The notes under the pieces were generated by a model. That model was not told where the DNA came from. It saw only the letters and a program-made list of their open reading frames with translations, and searched no databases. The translations under genes and the position numbers were made by a program. This document shows positions 37,073 through 46,313 of a DNA stretch of 64,000 bases, piece after piece. The stretch lies in contig NZ_KE387206.1 in assembly GCF_000430725.1 (NCBI RefSeq), forward strand, positions 163,516 through 227,515, read 5' to 3'. The DNA is from Azohydromonas australica DSM 1124. Its GTDB lineage: Bacteria > Pseudomonadota > Gammaproteobacteria > Burkholderiales > Burkholderiaceae_C. Position 1 is the stretch's first letter. Each line of letters begins with the position of its first letter.

Positions 37073-38127
37073 ACACCACCACGACCCCGCCCCGCCTGAC
37101 CTCGCTTTCGCACGGCGGCGGCTGCGGCTGCAAGATCGCCCCCGGCGTCCTGGCCGAGATCCTCAAGACCACCGCCGCCATGCCGGTGCCGCCGCAGCTG
37201 CTGGTGGGCATCGAGACCGCCGACGACGCCGCGGTCTACCAGCTCAACGACGAGCAGGCGCTGATCGCCACCACCGACTTCTTTATGCCGATCGTGGACG
37301 ACCCCTACGACTTCGGCCGCATTGCCGCCACCAACGCCATCTCCGACGTCTACGCCATGGGCGGCACGCCGATCATGGCGCTGGCGCTCGTGGGCATGCC
37401 CATCAACGTGCTGCCGGCCGAGACCATCGGCCGCATCCTCGAAGGCGGCCAGTCGGTGTGCCGCGAGGCCGGCATCCCCATCGCCGGCGGCCACACCATC
37501 GACTCGGTCGAGCCCATCTACGGCCTGGTGGCGCTGGGCCTGGTGCACCCGAAGCGCGTGCGCCGCAACGCCGACGCGCGTCCCGGCGACCGCCTGGTGC
37601 TGGGCAAGCCGCTGGGCGTGGGCGTCTACTCCGCCGCGCTCAAGAAGGAAAAGCTCGGCGCCGAGGGCTACGCCCACATGATTGCCAACACCACCAAGCT
37701 CAACACGCCGGGGCCGGCGCTGGCCGAGCTTGCGGGCGTGCACGCGATCACCGACGTCACCGGCTTCGGCCTCGCCGGCCACGCGCTGGAGCTGGCGCGC
37801 GGCGCCGGCTGCCGCGTCCGCCTCGACTGGAGCGCCGTGCCGCTGCTGCCCGGCGTGCGCGAGCTGGCCGCCCAGGGCTTCATCACCGGCGCCTCGGGCC
37901 GCAACTGGACCGGCTACGGCGCCGAGGTGGCGCTGGGTGCCGGCCTGGGCGACCTGGAGCGTTCGCTGGTGACCGATCCGCAGACCAGCGGCGGCCTGCT
38001 GGTGAGCTGCGACGCGGCCTCCGTGCCCGACGTGCTGGCGCTGTTCCGCCGCCACGGCTTCGAGCACGCCGCCGAGATCGGCGAGGTGCTGCCGGCCGGC
38101 GAGGGCGCCCGGCTGCTGGTCGGCTGA
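37069..38127 (+). CDS. selD: Selenide, water dikinase (SelD / SenC)
   Basis: Makes selenophosphate from selenide and ATP. 352 residues. The active-site segment SHGGGCGCKIAPG carries the catalytic Cys about 19 and Lys about 22 (Escherichia coli Cys17 and Lys20). ATP and metal sites are in VGIETADDAAVYQL, TDFFMPIVDDPYDFGRIAATNAI, GGHTIDSVEPIYG and TDVTGFGLAGHALEL. It contains Cys, not selenocysteine, at the active site. Start and stop overlap with senB suggests dedication to selenosugar synthesis, as in SenC, though it could also serve tRNA or protein selenation. A 12-bp perfect hairpin lies 15 bp after the stop. Confidence 0.95.
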   Translation: MNTTTTPPRLTSLSHGGGCGCKIAPGVLAEILKTTAAMPVPPQLLVGIETADDAAVYQLNDEQALIATTDFFMPIVDDPYDFGRIAATNAISDVYAMGGTPIMALALVGMPINVLPAETIGRILEGGQSVCREAGIPIAGGHTIDSVEPIYGLVALGLVHPKRVRRNADARPGDRLVLGKPLGVGVYSAALKKEKLGAEGYAHMIANTTKLNTPGPALAELAGVHAITDVTGFGLAGHALELARGAGCRVRLDWSAVPLLPGVRELAAQGFITGASGRNWTGYGAEVALGAGLGDLERSLVTDPQTSGGLLVSCDAASVPDVLALFRRHGFEHAAEIGEVLPAGEGARLLVG

Positions 38128-38142
38128 GTTACTGATTGTTTG

Positions 38143-38169
38143 CCAGCCTTCGCGCTGCGCGAAGGCTGG
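38143..38169 (+). terminator. Hairpin after selD
   Basis: Perfect 12-bp stem CCAGCCTTCGCG (38143-38154) with CGCGAAGGCTGG (38158-38169) and a CTG loop. There is no T-tract on the plus strand; it is probably a terminator or 3' stabiliser of the selD transcript. Confidence 0.55.
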
Positions 38170-38236
38170 ATTGCGAAACGCCGATGACCCTTCGCGTGGC
38201 GCCAAGGCACCATACGCAGCCTTGCCGAACACCACC

Positions 38237-39151
38237 ATGCGTTTCGACCTTCTCAGCCTCAACCTCGTGCTCGCGATTGCCGAGACCGGCAGCCTCACGC
38301 GCGCTGCCGAGCGCGAGCACCTGGCGCTGGCGGCCGCGAGCAAGCGGCTGTCGGATCTGGAAGCGCGGCTGGGCGTGGTGCTGTTCGAGCGCCGCGCGCG
38401 CGGCGTGGAGATCACCGACGCGGGCCGCGCGCTGGTGCGCCACATCCGCTCGCTCAACGCCTCGCTGCACGCGCTGGAGAGCGAAGTCGTCGAGTACGCG
38501 CGCGGCCTCAAGGGCCACCTGCGACTGGCGGCCAACGCCAGCGCGATTGCCGAATGCCTGCCGCCGCCGCTGGCGGCCTTCACGCGCGCCAATCCGCTGA
38601 TCCGCATCAGCCTGGAGGACATGACCAGCGCCGAGGTGCAAGCGGCTGTTGCCGAGGGCCATGCCGACGTGGGCATCTTCGTGCCGCCGCTGCTGGAGCC
38701 GCAGCTCGCCACGCGGCCGTGGCGCCGCGGCACGCTGGCCGTGATCGTCCCGGCCGGGCACGAGCTGGCCGACGAGGCGTCGGTGCGCTTCGAGTCCCTG
38801 CTGGACTACGACCTGGTCGGCCTGCACGTGGGCGCCGCGGTGCAGGAGTTCATGCGCGAGCAGGCCAGCGAGCGCGGGCGCGTGCTCAACACCCGGCTGC
38901 AGGTGCACGGCTTCGACGCCATCGCGCAGCTCGTGGGCGCGGGCCTGGGCGTGGCGATTCTGCCGGCCGTGGTGGCCGAGCGCTTCAGCCAGCTCTTCGA
39001 CCTGCAGGTGCTGCAACTCGACGAGGCCTGGGCCGAGCGCGAGTACCAGATCGCCGTCCGTTCCCAGCAGCGCCTGCCCGCCCTGGTGCAGCGCTTCATC
39101 GATTCCCTGGCTGCGCCGGCTCCCGCCGCCGACGCGCTTCTTCCAACCTGA
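38237..39151 (+). CDS. LysR-family transcriptional regulator
   Basis: 304-residue LysR regulator. The winged helix-turn-helix is LNLVLAIAETGSLTRAAEREHLALAAASKRLSDLEARLG (split in the usual way around SLTRAAE), and the effector domain spans about residues 90-290 (GHLRLAANASAIAECLPP onward). The start at 38237 is preferred to an upstream in-frame ATG. It is transcribed in the same direction as leuC, whose start is 10 bp after its stop. This arrangement is common in Burkholderiales and suggests control of leuCDB, but the effector is unknown. Confidence 0.9.
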   Translation: MRFDLLSLNLVLAIAETGSLTRAAEREHLALAAASKRLSDLEARLGVVLFERRARGVEITDAGRALVRHIRSLNASLHALESEVVEYARGLKGHLRLAANASAIAECLPPPLAAFTRANPLIRISLEDMTSAEVQAAVAEGHADVGIFVPPLLEPQLATRPWRRGTLAVIVPAGHELADEASVRFESLLDYDLVGLHVGAAVQEFMREQASERGRVLNTRLQVHGFDAIAQLVGAGLGVAILPAVVAERFSQLFDLQVLQLDEAWAEREYQIAVRSQQRLPALVQRFIDSLAAPAPAADALLPT

Positions 39152-39161
39152 CCCCGACGCC

Positions 39162-40592
39162 ATGAACACCGCACGCACGCTCTACGACAAGCTGTGGGAT
39201 GAACACGTCATCCACACCGAGGAAGACGGCACCGCCATCCTCTACATCGATCGCCACCTGGTGCACGAAGTCACCAGCCCGCAGGCCTTCGAGGGGCTGC
39301 GCCTGGCGAACCGCAAACCCTGGCGCAACAGCTCCATCGTCGCCACCGCCGACCACAACACGCCCACCACGGGCTGGGAGCGCGGCTACGACGGCATCGA
39401 CGACCCGATCAGCAAGCAGCAGATCACGACGCTGGACGCCAACATCCGCGCCTTCGGCGCCGCGGCGTACTTCCCGTTCATGGACCAGCGCCAGGGCATC
39501 GTGCACGTCATCGGCCCGGAGAACGGCGCCACGCTGCCGGGCATGACCGTCGTGTGCGGCGACAGCCACACCAGCACCCACGGCGCCTTCGGCGCGCTGG
39601 CGCACGGCATCGGCACTAGCGAGGTCGAGCACGTGATGGCCACGCAGACGCTGCTGGCCAAGAAGGCCAAGAACATGCTGGTCAAGGTCGAAGGCCCGCT
39701 GCCGCGCGGCTGCGGCGCCAAGGACATCGTGCTGGCCATCATCGGCAGGATCGGCACCGCCGGCGGCACGGGCTACACGATCGAGTTCGGCGGCTCGGCC
39801 ATTCGCGCGCTGTCGATGGAAGGCCGCATGACGGTGTGCAACATGGCCATCGAGGCCGGCGCCCGCGCGGGCCTGGTGGCGGTGGACGAGGTCACGCTGA
39901 ACTACGTCAAGGGCCGTCCCTTCGCGCCGCAGACCGACGCCGAGTGGGAGACCGCCGTGGCGCACTGGCGCACGCTGCACTCCGACCCGGGCGCGCACTT
40001 CGACCACGTGGTGGAGATCGACGCCGCGCAGATCAAGCCGCAGGTGACCTGGGGCACCTCGCCGGAGATGGTGCTGTCCATCGAGGACCGCGTGCCCGAT
40101 CCCGACCACGAGAAGGACGCCGTCAAGCGCGGCGCCATCGAGCGCGCGCTGGCCTACATGGGCCTGGAGCCGGGCAAGCCGCTGGCCGACGTGCACGTGG
40201 ACAAGGTGTTCATCGGCTCCTGCACCAACAGCCGCATCGAGGACCTGCGCGAGGCCGCGGCGGTGGTCAAGCGCATCGGCGGCAAGGTGGCCTCCAACGT
40301 TAAGGCCGCGCTGGTGGTGCCGGGCTCGGGCCTGGTCAAGGCGCAGGCCGAGCGCGAAGGGCTGCACGAAGTCTTCAAGGCCGCGGGCTTCGAGTGGCGC
40401 GAGCCGGGCTGCTCGATGTGCCTGGCCATGAACGCCGACCGGCTGGAGCCGGGCGAGCGCTGCGCCAGCACCTCCAACCGCAACTTCGAAGGCCGTCAGG
40501 GCAACGGCGGCCGCACGCACTTGGTGAGCCCGGCCATGGCCGCCGCTGCGGCCATGCAAGGCCACTTCGTGGACGTGCGCCGCATCGCCTGA
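39162..40592 (+). CDS. leuC: 3-isopropylmalate dehydratase large subunit
   Basis: With LeuD isomerises 2-isopropylmalate to 3-isopropylmalate in leucine synthesis. 476 residues. The aconitase-family 4Fe-4S cysteines lie in FIGSCTNSRIEDLR and PGCSMCLAMNAD. GDSHTSTHGAFGALAHGIGTSE is the classic LeuC signature and SIVATADHNTPT the substrate-binding part. It begins 10 bp after the LysR gene and is followed 25 bp later by leuD. Confidence 0.97.
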   Translation: MNTARTLYDKLWDEHVIHTEEDGTAILYIDRHLVHEVTSPQAFEGLRLANRKPWRNSSIVATADHNTPTTGWERGYDGIDDPISKQQITTLDANIRAFGAAAYFPFMDQRQGIVHVIGPENGATLPGMTVVCGDSHTSTHGAFGALAHGIGTSEVEHVMATQTLLAKKAKNMLVKVEGPLPRGCGAKDIVLAIIGRIGTAGGTGYTIEFGGSAIRALSMEGRMTVCNMAIEAGARAGLVAVDEVTLNYVKGRPFAPQTDAEWETAVAHWRTLHSDPGAHFDHVVEIDAAQIKPQVTWGTSPEMVLSIEDRVPDPDHEKDAVKRGAIERALAYMGLEPGKPLADVHVDKVFIGSCTNSRIEDLREAAAVVKRIGGKVASNVKAALVVPGSGLVKAQAEREGLHEVFKAAGFEWREPGCSMCLAMNADRLEPGERCASTSNRNFEGRQGNGGRTHLVSPAMAAAAAMQGHFVDVRRIA

Positions 40593-40617
40593 CAACCAAC
40601 GCCCCGAGGACATCCAC

Positions 40618-41265
40618 ATGCAAGCCTTCACCGTGCACCAGGGCCTGGTGGCCCCGATGGACCGCGAGAACGTCGACACCGACGCGATCATCCCGAAGCA
40701 GTTCCTGAAGTCGATCAAGCGCACGGGCTTCGGCCCGAACCTGTTCGACGAGTGGCGCTACCTGGACCACGGCGAGCCGGGCCAGGACATCGCCACGCGC
40801 AAGCCCAACCCGGACTTCGTGCTCAACCAGCCGCGCTACGCCGGCGCGTCGATCCTGCTGGCGCGGCGCAACTTCGGCTGCGGCTCCAGCCGCGAGCACG
40901 CACCCTGGGCGCTGGAGCAGTTCGGCTTCCGCGCGCTGATCGCGCCGAGCTTCGCCGACATCTTCTTCAACAACTGCTTCAAGAACGGGCTGCTGCCGGT
41001 GGTGCTGCCCGAGCACGAGGTGGACAAGCTGTTCGACGACGTGGCGGCCTTCCCGGGCTTGCAGCTCACCATCGACCTGCCGCGCCAGCGCGTGGTGCGC
41101 CCGGACGGCACCGAGCTCGAATTCGACGTGCAGCCCTTCCGCAAGTACTGCCTGGTCAACGGCTTCGACGACATCGGCCTGACGCTGCGCCACGCCGAGA
41201 AGATCGCCCGCTTCGAGGGCGAGCGCCTGGCCCGCATGCCCTGGCTGGCCAACACCGGCCGCTGA
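40618..41265 (+). CDS. leuD: 3-isopropylmalate dehydratase small subunit
   Basis: Swivel-domain partner of LeuC, 215 residues. ENVDTDAIIPKQFLKSI and ARRNFGCGSSREHAPWAL are the family signatures; the latter binds the substrate carboxylate. It is between leuC and leuB with short spacers, so one operon. Confidence 0.97.
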   Translation: MQAFTVHQGLVAPMDRENVDTDAIIPKQFLKSIKRTGFGPNLFDEWRYLDHGEPGQDIATRKPNPDFVLNQPRYAGASILLARRNFGCGSSREHAPWALEQFGFRALIAPSFADIFFNNCFKNGLLPVVLPEHEVDKLFDDVAAFPGLQLTIDLPRQRVVRPDGTELEFDVQPFRKYCLVNGFDDIGLTLRHAEKIARFEGERLARMPWLANTGR

Positions 41266-41293
41266 TCACGAACACCCATCTGGAGAAGAGAAC

Positions 41294-42382
41294 ATGAAGA
41301 TTGCAGTGCTGCCGGGCGACGGCATCGGTACCGAGATCGTGGCCGAGGCCGTGAAGGTCCTCAACGTGCTGGAGCTGCCGCTGGAGATGGAAGAGGCGGT
41401 GGTGGGCGGCGCGGCCTACGAGGCCAAGGGCCATCCGCTGCCGGACGCCACGCTGCAGCTGGCCAAGGACGCCGACGCGGTGCTGTTCGGCGCCGTGGGC
41501 GACTGGAAGTTCGACAAGCTGGAGCGCGCGCTGCGCCCCGAGCAGGCGATCCTGGGCCTGCGCAAGCACCTGGGCCTGTTCGCCAACCTGCGCCCGGCGC
41601 TGTGCTACGAGCAGCTCACGCACGCGTCGAGCCTCAAGCCCGAGCTGGTGGCGGGTCTGGACATCCTGATCATCCGGGAGCTCACGGGCGACATCTATTT
41701 CGGCCAGCCGCGCGGCCGCCGCACGGCCGTGGACGGCCACTTCCCCGGCGCCGAGGAAGCCTTCGACACGATGCGCTACTCGCGCCCGGAGATCGAGCGC
41801 ATCGCGCACGTGGCCTTCCAGGCCGCGCGCCGGCGCGGCAAGAAGGTCACCAGCGTGGACAAGGCCAACGTGCTGGAAACCTTCCAGTTCTGGAAGGACG
41901 TCGTGACCGAGGTGCATGCCCAGTACCCGGACGTGGAGCTGGAGCACATGTACGTGGACAACGCCGCGATGCAGCTGGTCAAGGCGCCCAAGAAGTTCGA
42001 CGTGGTTGTCACCGGCAACATGTTCGGCGACATCCTCTCCGACGAGGCGGCGATGCTCACGGGCAGCATCGGCATGCTGCCGTCGGCCTCGCTGGACGCG
42101 AACAACAAGGGCCTTTACGAGCCCAGCCATGGCAGCGCGCCGGACATCGCCGGTAAGGGTGTTGCAAACCCCCTGGCTACAATCCTGTCCGCAGCCATGA
42201 TGCTCCGTTACACCCTCGCCCAACCCGAAGCCGCCGACCGCATCGAATCGGCGGTGCGCGCCGTGCTGGCCGCGGGTCTGCGCACGCCCGACATCTACAG
42301 CGACGGCACCCGCAAGGTGGGCACGCGCGAGATGGGCGACGCCGTGGTGGCGGCCATTACCGGCAAAACGATTAAGGGCTGA
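41294..42382 (+). CDS. leuB: 3-isopropylmalate dehydrogenase
   Basis: NAD-dependent oxidation and decarboxylation of 3-isopropylmalate. 362 residues. The N-terminus is KIAVLPGDGIGTEIV. Substrate Arg and Tyr residues lie in RELTGDIYFGQPRG. NMFGDILSDEAAMLTGSIGMLPSASL holds the metal-binding Asp, and EPSHGSAPDIAGKGVANPLATILS the NAD-binding loop. GGAGAAGAG precedes the start. Third gene of leuCDB, followed by asd. Confidence 0.97.
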   Translation: MKIAVLPGDGIGTEIVAEAVKVLNVLELPLEMEEAVVGGAAYEAKGHPLPDATLQLAKDADAVLFGAVGDWKFDKLERALRPEQAILGLRKHLGLFANLRPALCYEQLTHASSLKPELVAGLDILIIRELTGDIYFGQPRGRRTAVDGHFPGAEEAFDTMRYSRPEIERIAHVAFQAARRRGKKVTSVDKANVLETFQFWKDVVTEVHAQYPDVELEHMYVDNAAMQLVKAPKKFDVVVTGNMFGDILSDEAAMLTGSIGMLPSASLDANNKGLYEPSHGSAPDIAGKGVANPLATILSAAMMLRYTLAQPEAADRIESAVRAVLAAGLRTPDIYSDGTRKVGTREMGDAVVAAITGKTIKG

Positions 42383-42475
42383 TTCAGCTCCGGTTCGTCT
42401 CGCCCATCCCCTGGACCCCGGCGAACGAGCCGGGAAAGCTGGGGTCCGGGAAGCAGTAATTTCAAAGGATTGACG

Positions 42476-43606
42476 ATGGCACTCGTGGGATTGGTGGGCT
42501 GGCGCGGCATGGTCGGCTCCGTGCTGATGGAGCGCATGCGCGCCGAAGGCGACTTCGAGCTGATCGAGCCGCTGTTCTTCTCGACTTCCAACGCCGGCGG
42601 CAACGCCCCGGCCATGGCCAAGAACGAGACCAAGCTGCAGAACGCGTTCGACATCGACGCGCTCAAGCGCTGCGACATCATCCTCACGGCCCAGGGCGGC
42701 GACTACACCAGCGAGGTCTATCCCAAGCTGCGCGCCGCGGGCTGGAACGGCCACTGGATCGACGCGGCCTCCACGCTGCGCATGAAGGACGACGCCGTCA
42801 TCGTGCTGGATCCGGTGAACCTGCCCGTGATCAAGGACGCGCTGGCCAAGGGCGGGCGCAACTGGATCGGCGGCAACTGCACCGTGAGCTGCATGCTCAT
42901 GGGCGTGGGCGCGCTGTACAAGGCCGGCCTGGTCGAGTGGATGAGCACCCAGACCTACCAGGCCGCGTCCGGCGGCGGCGCGCAGCACATGCGCGAGCTG
43001 CTGACGCAGTTCGGCACGCTCAATCATGAAGTGCGCGACCTGCTGGCCGACCCGACCAGCGCGATCCTGGAGATCGACCGCCGCGTCATCGAGAAGCAGC
43101 GCACGCTGGAAGACGCCGAGAAGGCCAACTTCGGCGTGCCGCTGGGCGGCTCGCTGATCCCCTGGATCGACAAGGACCTCGGTAACGGCATGTCGCGCGA
43201 GGAGTGGAAGGGGATGGCCGAGACCAACAAGATCCTCGGCCAAGGCGAGGGCTTCAGCAGCCCCGCCGTGCCGGTGGATGGCTTCTGCGTGCGCATCGGC
43301 GCCATGCGCTGCCACAGCCAGGCGCTGACCTTCAAGCTCAAGAAGGACGTGCCGCTGGCCGACATCGAGGCCATGATCGCCGCCGACAACCAGTGGGTGA
43401 AGGTGGTGGCCAACAACCGCGAGGCCACGGTCCGCGACCTCACGCCGGTGGCCGTGACGGGCACGCTGACCATCCCGGTGGGCCGGCTGCGCAAGCTGGC
43501 GATGGGCCCGGAGTACCTGGGTGCCTTCACCATCGGCGACCAGCTGCTGTGGGGCGCGGCCGAGCCGCTGCGCCGCATGCTGCGCCTGCTGATCGAGACT
43601 CGATAA
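42476..43606 (+). CDS. asd: Aspartate-semialdehyde dehydrogenase
   Basis: Makes aspartate semialdehyde for lysine, threonine, methionine and peptidoglycan. 376 residues, the Gram-negative type. NADP motif VGLVGWRGMVGSVLMERM; catalytic Cys in GGNCTVSCMLMGVG; VRIGAMRCHSQALT near the catalytic His. The ATG at 42476 is preferred to the TTG at 42470 because AAAGGA lies eight bases before it. A 93-bp spacer after leuB carries a GGACCCC/GGGGTCC (42413-42447) inverted repeat, possibly separating asd from leuB. Confidence 0.97.
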   Translation: MALVGLVGWRGMVGSVLMERMRAEGDFELIEPLFFSTSNAGGNAPAMAKNETKLQNAFDIDALKRCDIILTAQGGDYTSEVYPKLRAAGWNGHWIDAASTLRMKDDAVIVLDPVNLPVIKDALAKGGRNWIGGNCTVSCMLMGVGALYKAGLVEWMSTQTYQAASGGGAQHMRELLTQFGTLNHEVRDLLADPTSAILEIDRRVIEKQRTLEDAEKANFGVPLGGSLIPWIDKDLGNGMSREEWKGMAETNKILGQGEGFSSPAVPVDGFCVRIGAMRCHSQALTFKLKKDVPLADIEAMIAADNQWVKVVANNREATVRDLTPVAVTGTLTIPVGRLRKLAMGPEYLGAFTIGDQLLWGAAEPLRRMLRLLIETR

Positions 43607-43715
43607 GAAACAAACGGGCTAGCGCGCCGGCCGCGCCGCGCTGTATTCCTTGCGGACCTCGGCGCGCTGCGGGCGGCAGCTGCAGCGCCGCCTTGGCTAT
43701 GTAAGGGGAGAGGCC

Positions 43716-46313
43716 TTGAGGATCAGCTCGAAGAAAGCGACCCGTGCGGCGCTGCGGCATTCGGCCGTGGCGGCGCTCGGCCTGGCGGTCTGCGGCAGCG
43801 CCTGGGCGCTGAGCCTGGGACGCATCGTGCTGCACTCTGGACGCGGCGAGCCGCTGCGCGCGGAGGTGGAGATCGGGGCCATCAGCGCCGAGGAGGCGGG
43901 CAGCCTGTCCGCCGCCATCGCGCCGGCCGAGGCCTACCGCCACGCCGGCGTGGCCCTCAGCCCGGCGCTGGCCGAGGCGGGGGTCAGCCTGGTGCAGCGC
44001 TCCGACGGGCGGCAGGTGCTGCGCATCAGCAGCCTGCAGCCGGTGCAGGACGAGTTCCTCGACCTGATCCTGGAGATCAACTGGGCCAGTGGCGCGCTCA
44101 CGCGCGAGTACACGCTGCTGTTCGAGGCGCCCAAGGCCGCGGCGCGGGAGCCGGCCCCTGCGGCGGCGCCGCTGCTGGGCCCCGCGCCCACGCCCTCGCT
44201 GCCGGCCGTGACGGGCACGCCGGCCGAGGCCGCGGCACCCGAGCCGGCGCCCGCGCCCCGCACGCCCGCCGCGGCCGAGGCGCCTGCCGGCCGCTACACC
44301 GTGCGCCGGGGCGACACCCTCTCCGGCGTGGCGGCGCGCATGGCGCAGCAGGGCGTGTCGCTGGACCAGATGCTGGTGGCGCTGTACCGCGGCAATGCAC
44401 ACGCGTTCATCAACAAGAACATGAACCTGCTGCGCGCCGATGCCGTGCTGCGCCTGCCCAGCGCGCAGGAGGCGGCACAGGTGGCGCGCACCGAGGCGCG
44501 CCAGTTGGTGCGCATGCAGAGCGCCGACTTCGAGGCCTATCGGGAGCGGCTGGCCGGCAGGGCGCCGGCGGCCCGGGTGGAGGAGTCGGCCCGGCGCTCC
44601 GGCGGCGCCGTGGAAGCGGCGGTCGAGGACCGGCAGACCGCTCCCGTCGCGCCGGACCGGCTGCGGCTGTCGCGCACGCAGGGCTCGTCCCCGGAGGCGG
44701 CGCTGTCGCGCGAGGCCGAGCGCCGCGACCAGGCGCAGCGCGTGGCCGAGCTCTCGCGCAACGTGGAAGAACTGCGGCGTCTGGCCGCGAACTCGTCCAA
44801 CGCGGCGGCAGCGGCGGCGCCTGATGCGGCTTCCGCGCCCAGCGCGCTGGGCTTGCCGGTGCCCGGCGCCCCGGGTGCCCCGGCCGCCTCGGCGCCCGCG
44901 GCGCCGTCCCTGTCCGCGTCCGAGGCGGCCGTGTCCATCGTGCCGGATCTGGCGGCGTCCGCCGCTGCCGCAGCAGCGTCTGCGCCGGGCGCCATGGACG
45001 CGGCCTCGGCCGTGGACGAGTCCGCCGCAGCAGCGGCGCTGGCTGCCGCCGCCGCGGCTTCCGCCGTGGAGGTGCCACCGCCACCGGCGCAGCCGGAGGC
45101 CGCGAACGGCCTGTCGTCGCTGGCGCGCAATTGGTGGATGGGCCTGGCCGGCGTGCTGGGCGCGCTGGTGGTGGGTGGCGCGGGCGTGATGCTGCTGCGC
45201 AAGCGCAAGAAAGTGGCCGCGGAAACCTCGTTCCTGGAAAGCCGGCTGCAGCCCGATTCGTTCTTCGGCGGCCACAGTGCCCAGCCGGCGAGCGTGGGCC
45301 ATGCAGCCCAGCCGGCCGCGTCCGAGCAGTACTCGCTGAGCCAGCTCGACGCCATCGGCGACGTCGACCCGGTGGCCGAGGCCGACGTCTACCTGGCTTA
45401 CGGCCGCGACCTGCAGGCCGAGGAGATCCTCAAGGAGGCGATGCGCAGCAACCCGCAGCGCCTGTCCATCCGCACCAAGCTGCTGGAGGTCTACGCCAAG
45501 CGGCAGGACGTCAAGGCCTTCGAGCTGCTGGCGCAGCAGCTGCAGCAGATCACGCAGGGCGAGGGCGAGGACTGGGCCCGGGCGCGCGAGCTGGGACAGC
45601 AGATCGACCCGGGCAACGTGCTCTACGACGAGGCCGCCGCGGCGGCCAAGCGCGCTCCGGACACGATGTCGCCCTCGACCTGGCCGGAAGACATGGCGGC
45701 GCCCGCACCGGCGCCCGCGCCTGTGCCGGCCCCTGCGCCCGTGCCGCAAGCCGAACGGCTGGACCTCGACCTGGACCAGCTCGCTACCGCGCCGGCGCAG
45801 TCGCTGGAGCAGACGCGACCCGTGGTCACGAACCTGGAGCGCCCGGAGCCCGCGCTGGCACTGGCACCTGCCGTTGTGCCGGCCGCCGCTGCCGTGGCGG
45901 CGACCACGGCCACTGCGGTGGCCGCCGCGTCGACTTTCGGAGACCAGCCCGTGACGGAGCTGCAGGCCGAGGACGACGACTCGGTGGCGCTGGACTTCGG
46001 GCCGCCGTCCGCGCTGCCGCGCGTGCCTACGCCGACGGTGCCGTCCGAGGGCGCGCCCGCGCTGCCCTTCGACCTCGACTCGCTGTCGCTGGATCTGGAC
46101 GAGCCCTCCACGGCCTCGGTGCTCAGCGAGCTCAACCTCTCGGGCTTCGACGAGGAGGAGGCCGACCCGCTGCAGCGCAAGCTGGACCTGGCCGAGGAGT
46201 TCCGCCAGATCGGCGAGAACGACGCCGCGCGCGACCTGCTGCAGGAGGTCGTGGCCAAGGCCAGCGGCGACGTGAAGACGCGTGCCCAGAGCATGCTCGA
46301 CAGCCTTGTCTGA
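43716..46313 (+). CDS. fimV: FimV-family pilus-assembly / polar-hub protein
   Basis: 865-residue envelope protein needed for type IV pilus assembly and polar organisation in related bacteria. Order: signal peptide (SAVAALGLAVCGSAWA, followed by the FimV motif LSLGRIVLHSGRGEPLRAEVEI); LysM-like peptidoglycan-binding domain (YTVRRGDTLSGVAARMAQQG); Ala/Pro-rich region with a coiled-coil; one membrane helix (GLAGVLGALVVGGAGVMLL, then RKRKK); TPR-like DVYLAYGRDLQAEEILKEAM; and the conserved C-terminal domain KLDLAEEFRQIGENDAARDLL. The start is taken as TTG at 43716, with AGGGGAG upstream, because it directly precedes a good signal peptide. Located between asd and truA as in other Burkholderiales. 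Confidence 0.93.
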   Translation: MRISSKKATRAALRHSAVAALGLAVCGSAWALSLGRIVLHSGRGEPLRAEVEIGAISAEEAGSLSAAIAPAEAYRHAGVALSPALAEAGVSLVQRSDGRQVLRISSLQPVQDEFLDLILEINWASGALTREYTLLFEAPKAAAREPAPAAAPLLGPAPTPSLPAVTGTPAEAAAPEPAPAPRTPAAAEAPAGRYTVRRGDTLSGVAARMAQQGVSLDQMLVALYRGNAHAFINKNMNLLRADAVLRLPSAQEAAQVARTEARQLVRMQSADFEAYRERLAGRAPAARVEESARRSGGAVEAAVEDRQTAPVAPDRLRLSRTQGSSPEAALSREAERRDQAQRVAELSRNVEELRRLAANSSNAAAAAAPDAASAPSALGLPVPGAPGAPAASAPAAPSLSASEAAVSIVPDLAASAAAAAASAPGAMDAASAVDESAAAAALAAAAAASAVEVPPPPAQPEAANGLSSLARNWWMGLAGVLGALVVGGAGVMLLRKRKKVAAETSFLESRLQPDSFFGGHSAQPASVGHAAQPAASEQYSLSQLDAIGDVDPVAEADVYLAYGRDLQAEEILKEAMRSNPQRLSIRTKLLEVYAKRQDVKAFELLAQQLQQITQGEGEDWARARELGQQIDPGNVLYDEAAAAAKRAPDTMSPSTWPEDMAAPAPAPAPVPAPAPVPQAERLDLDLDQLATAPAQSLEQTRPVVTNLERPEPALALAPAVVPAAAAVAATTATAVAAASTFGDQPVTELQAEDDDSVALDFGPPSALPRVPTPTVPSEGAPALPFDLDSLSLDLDEPSTASVLSELNLSGFDEEEADPLQRKLDLAEEFRQIGENDAARDLLQEVVAKASGDVKTRAQSMLDSLV

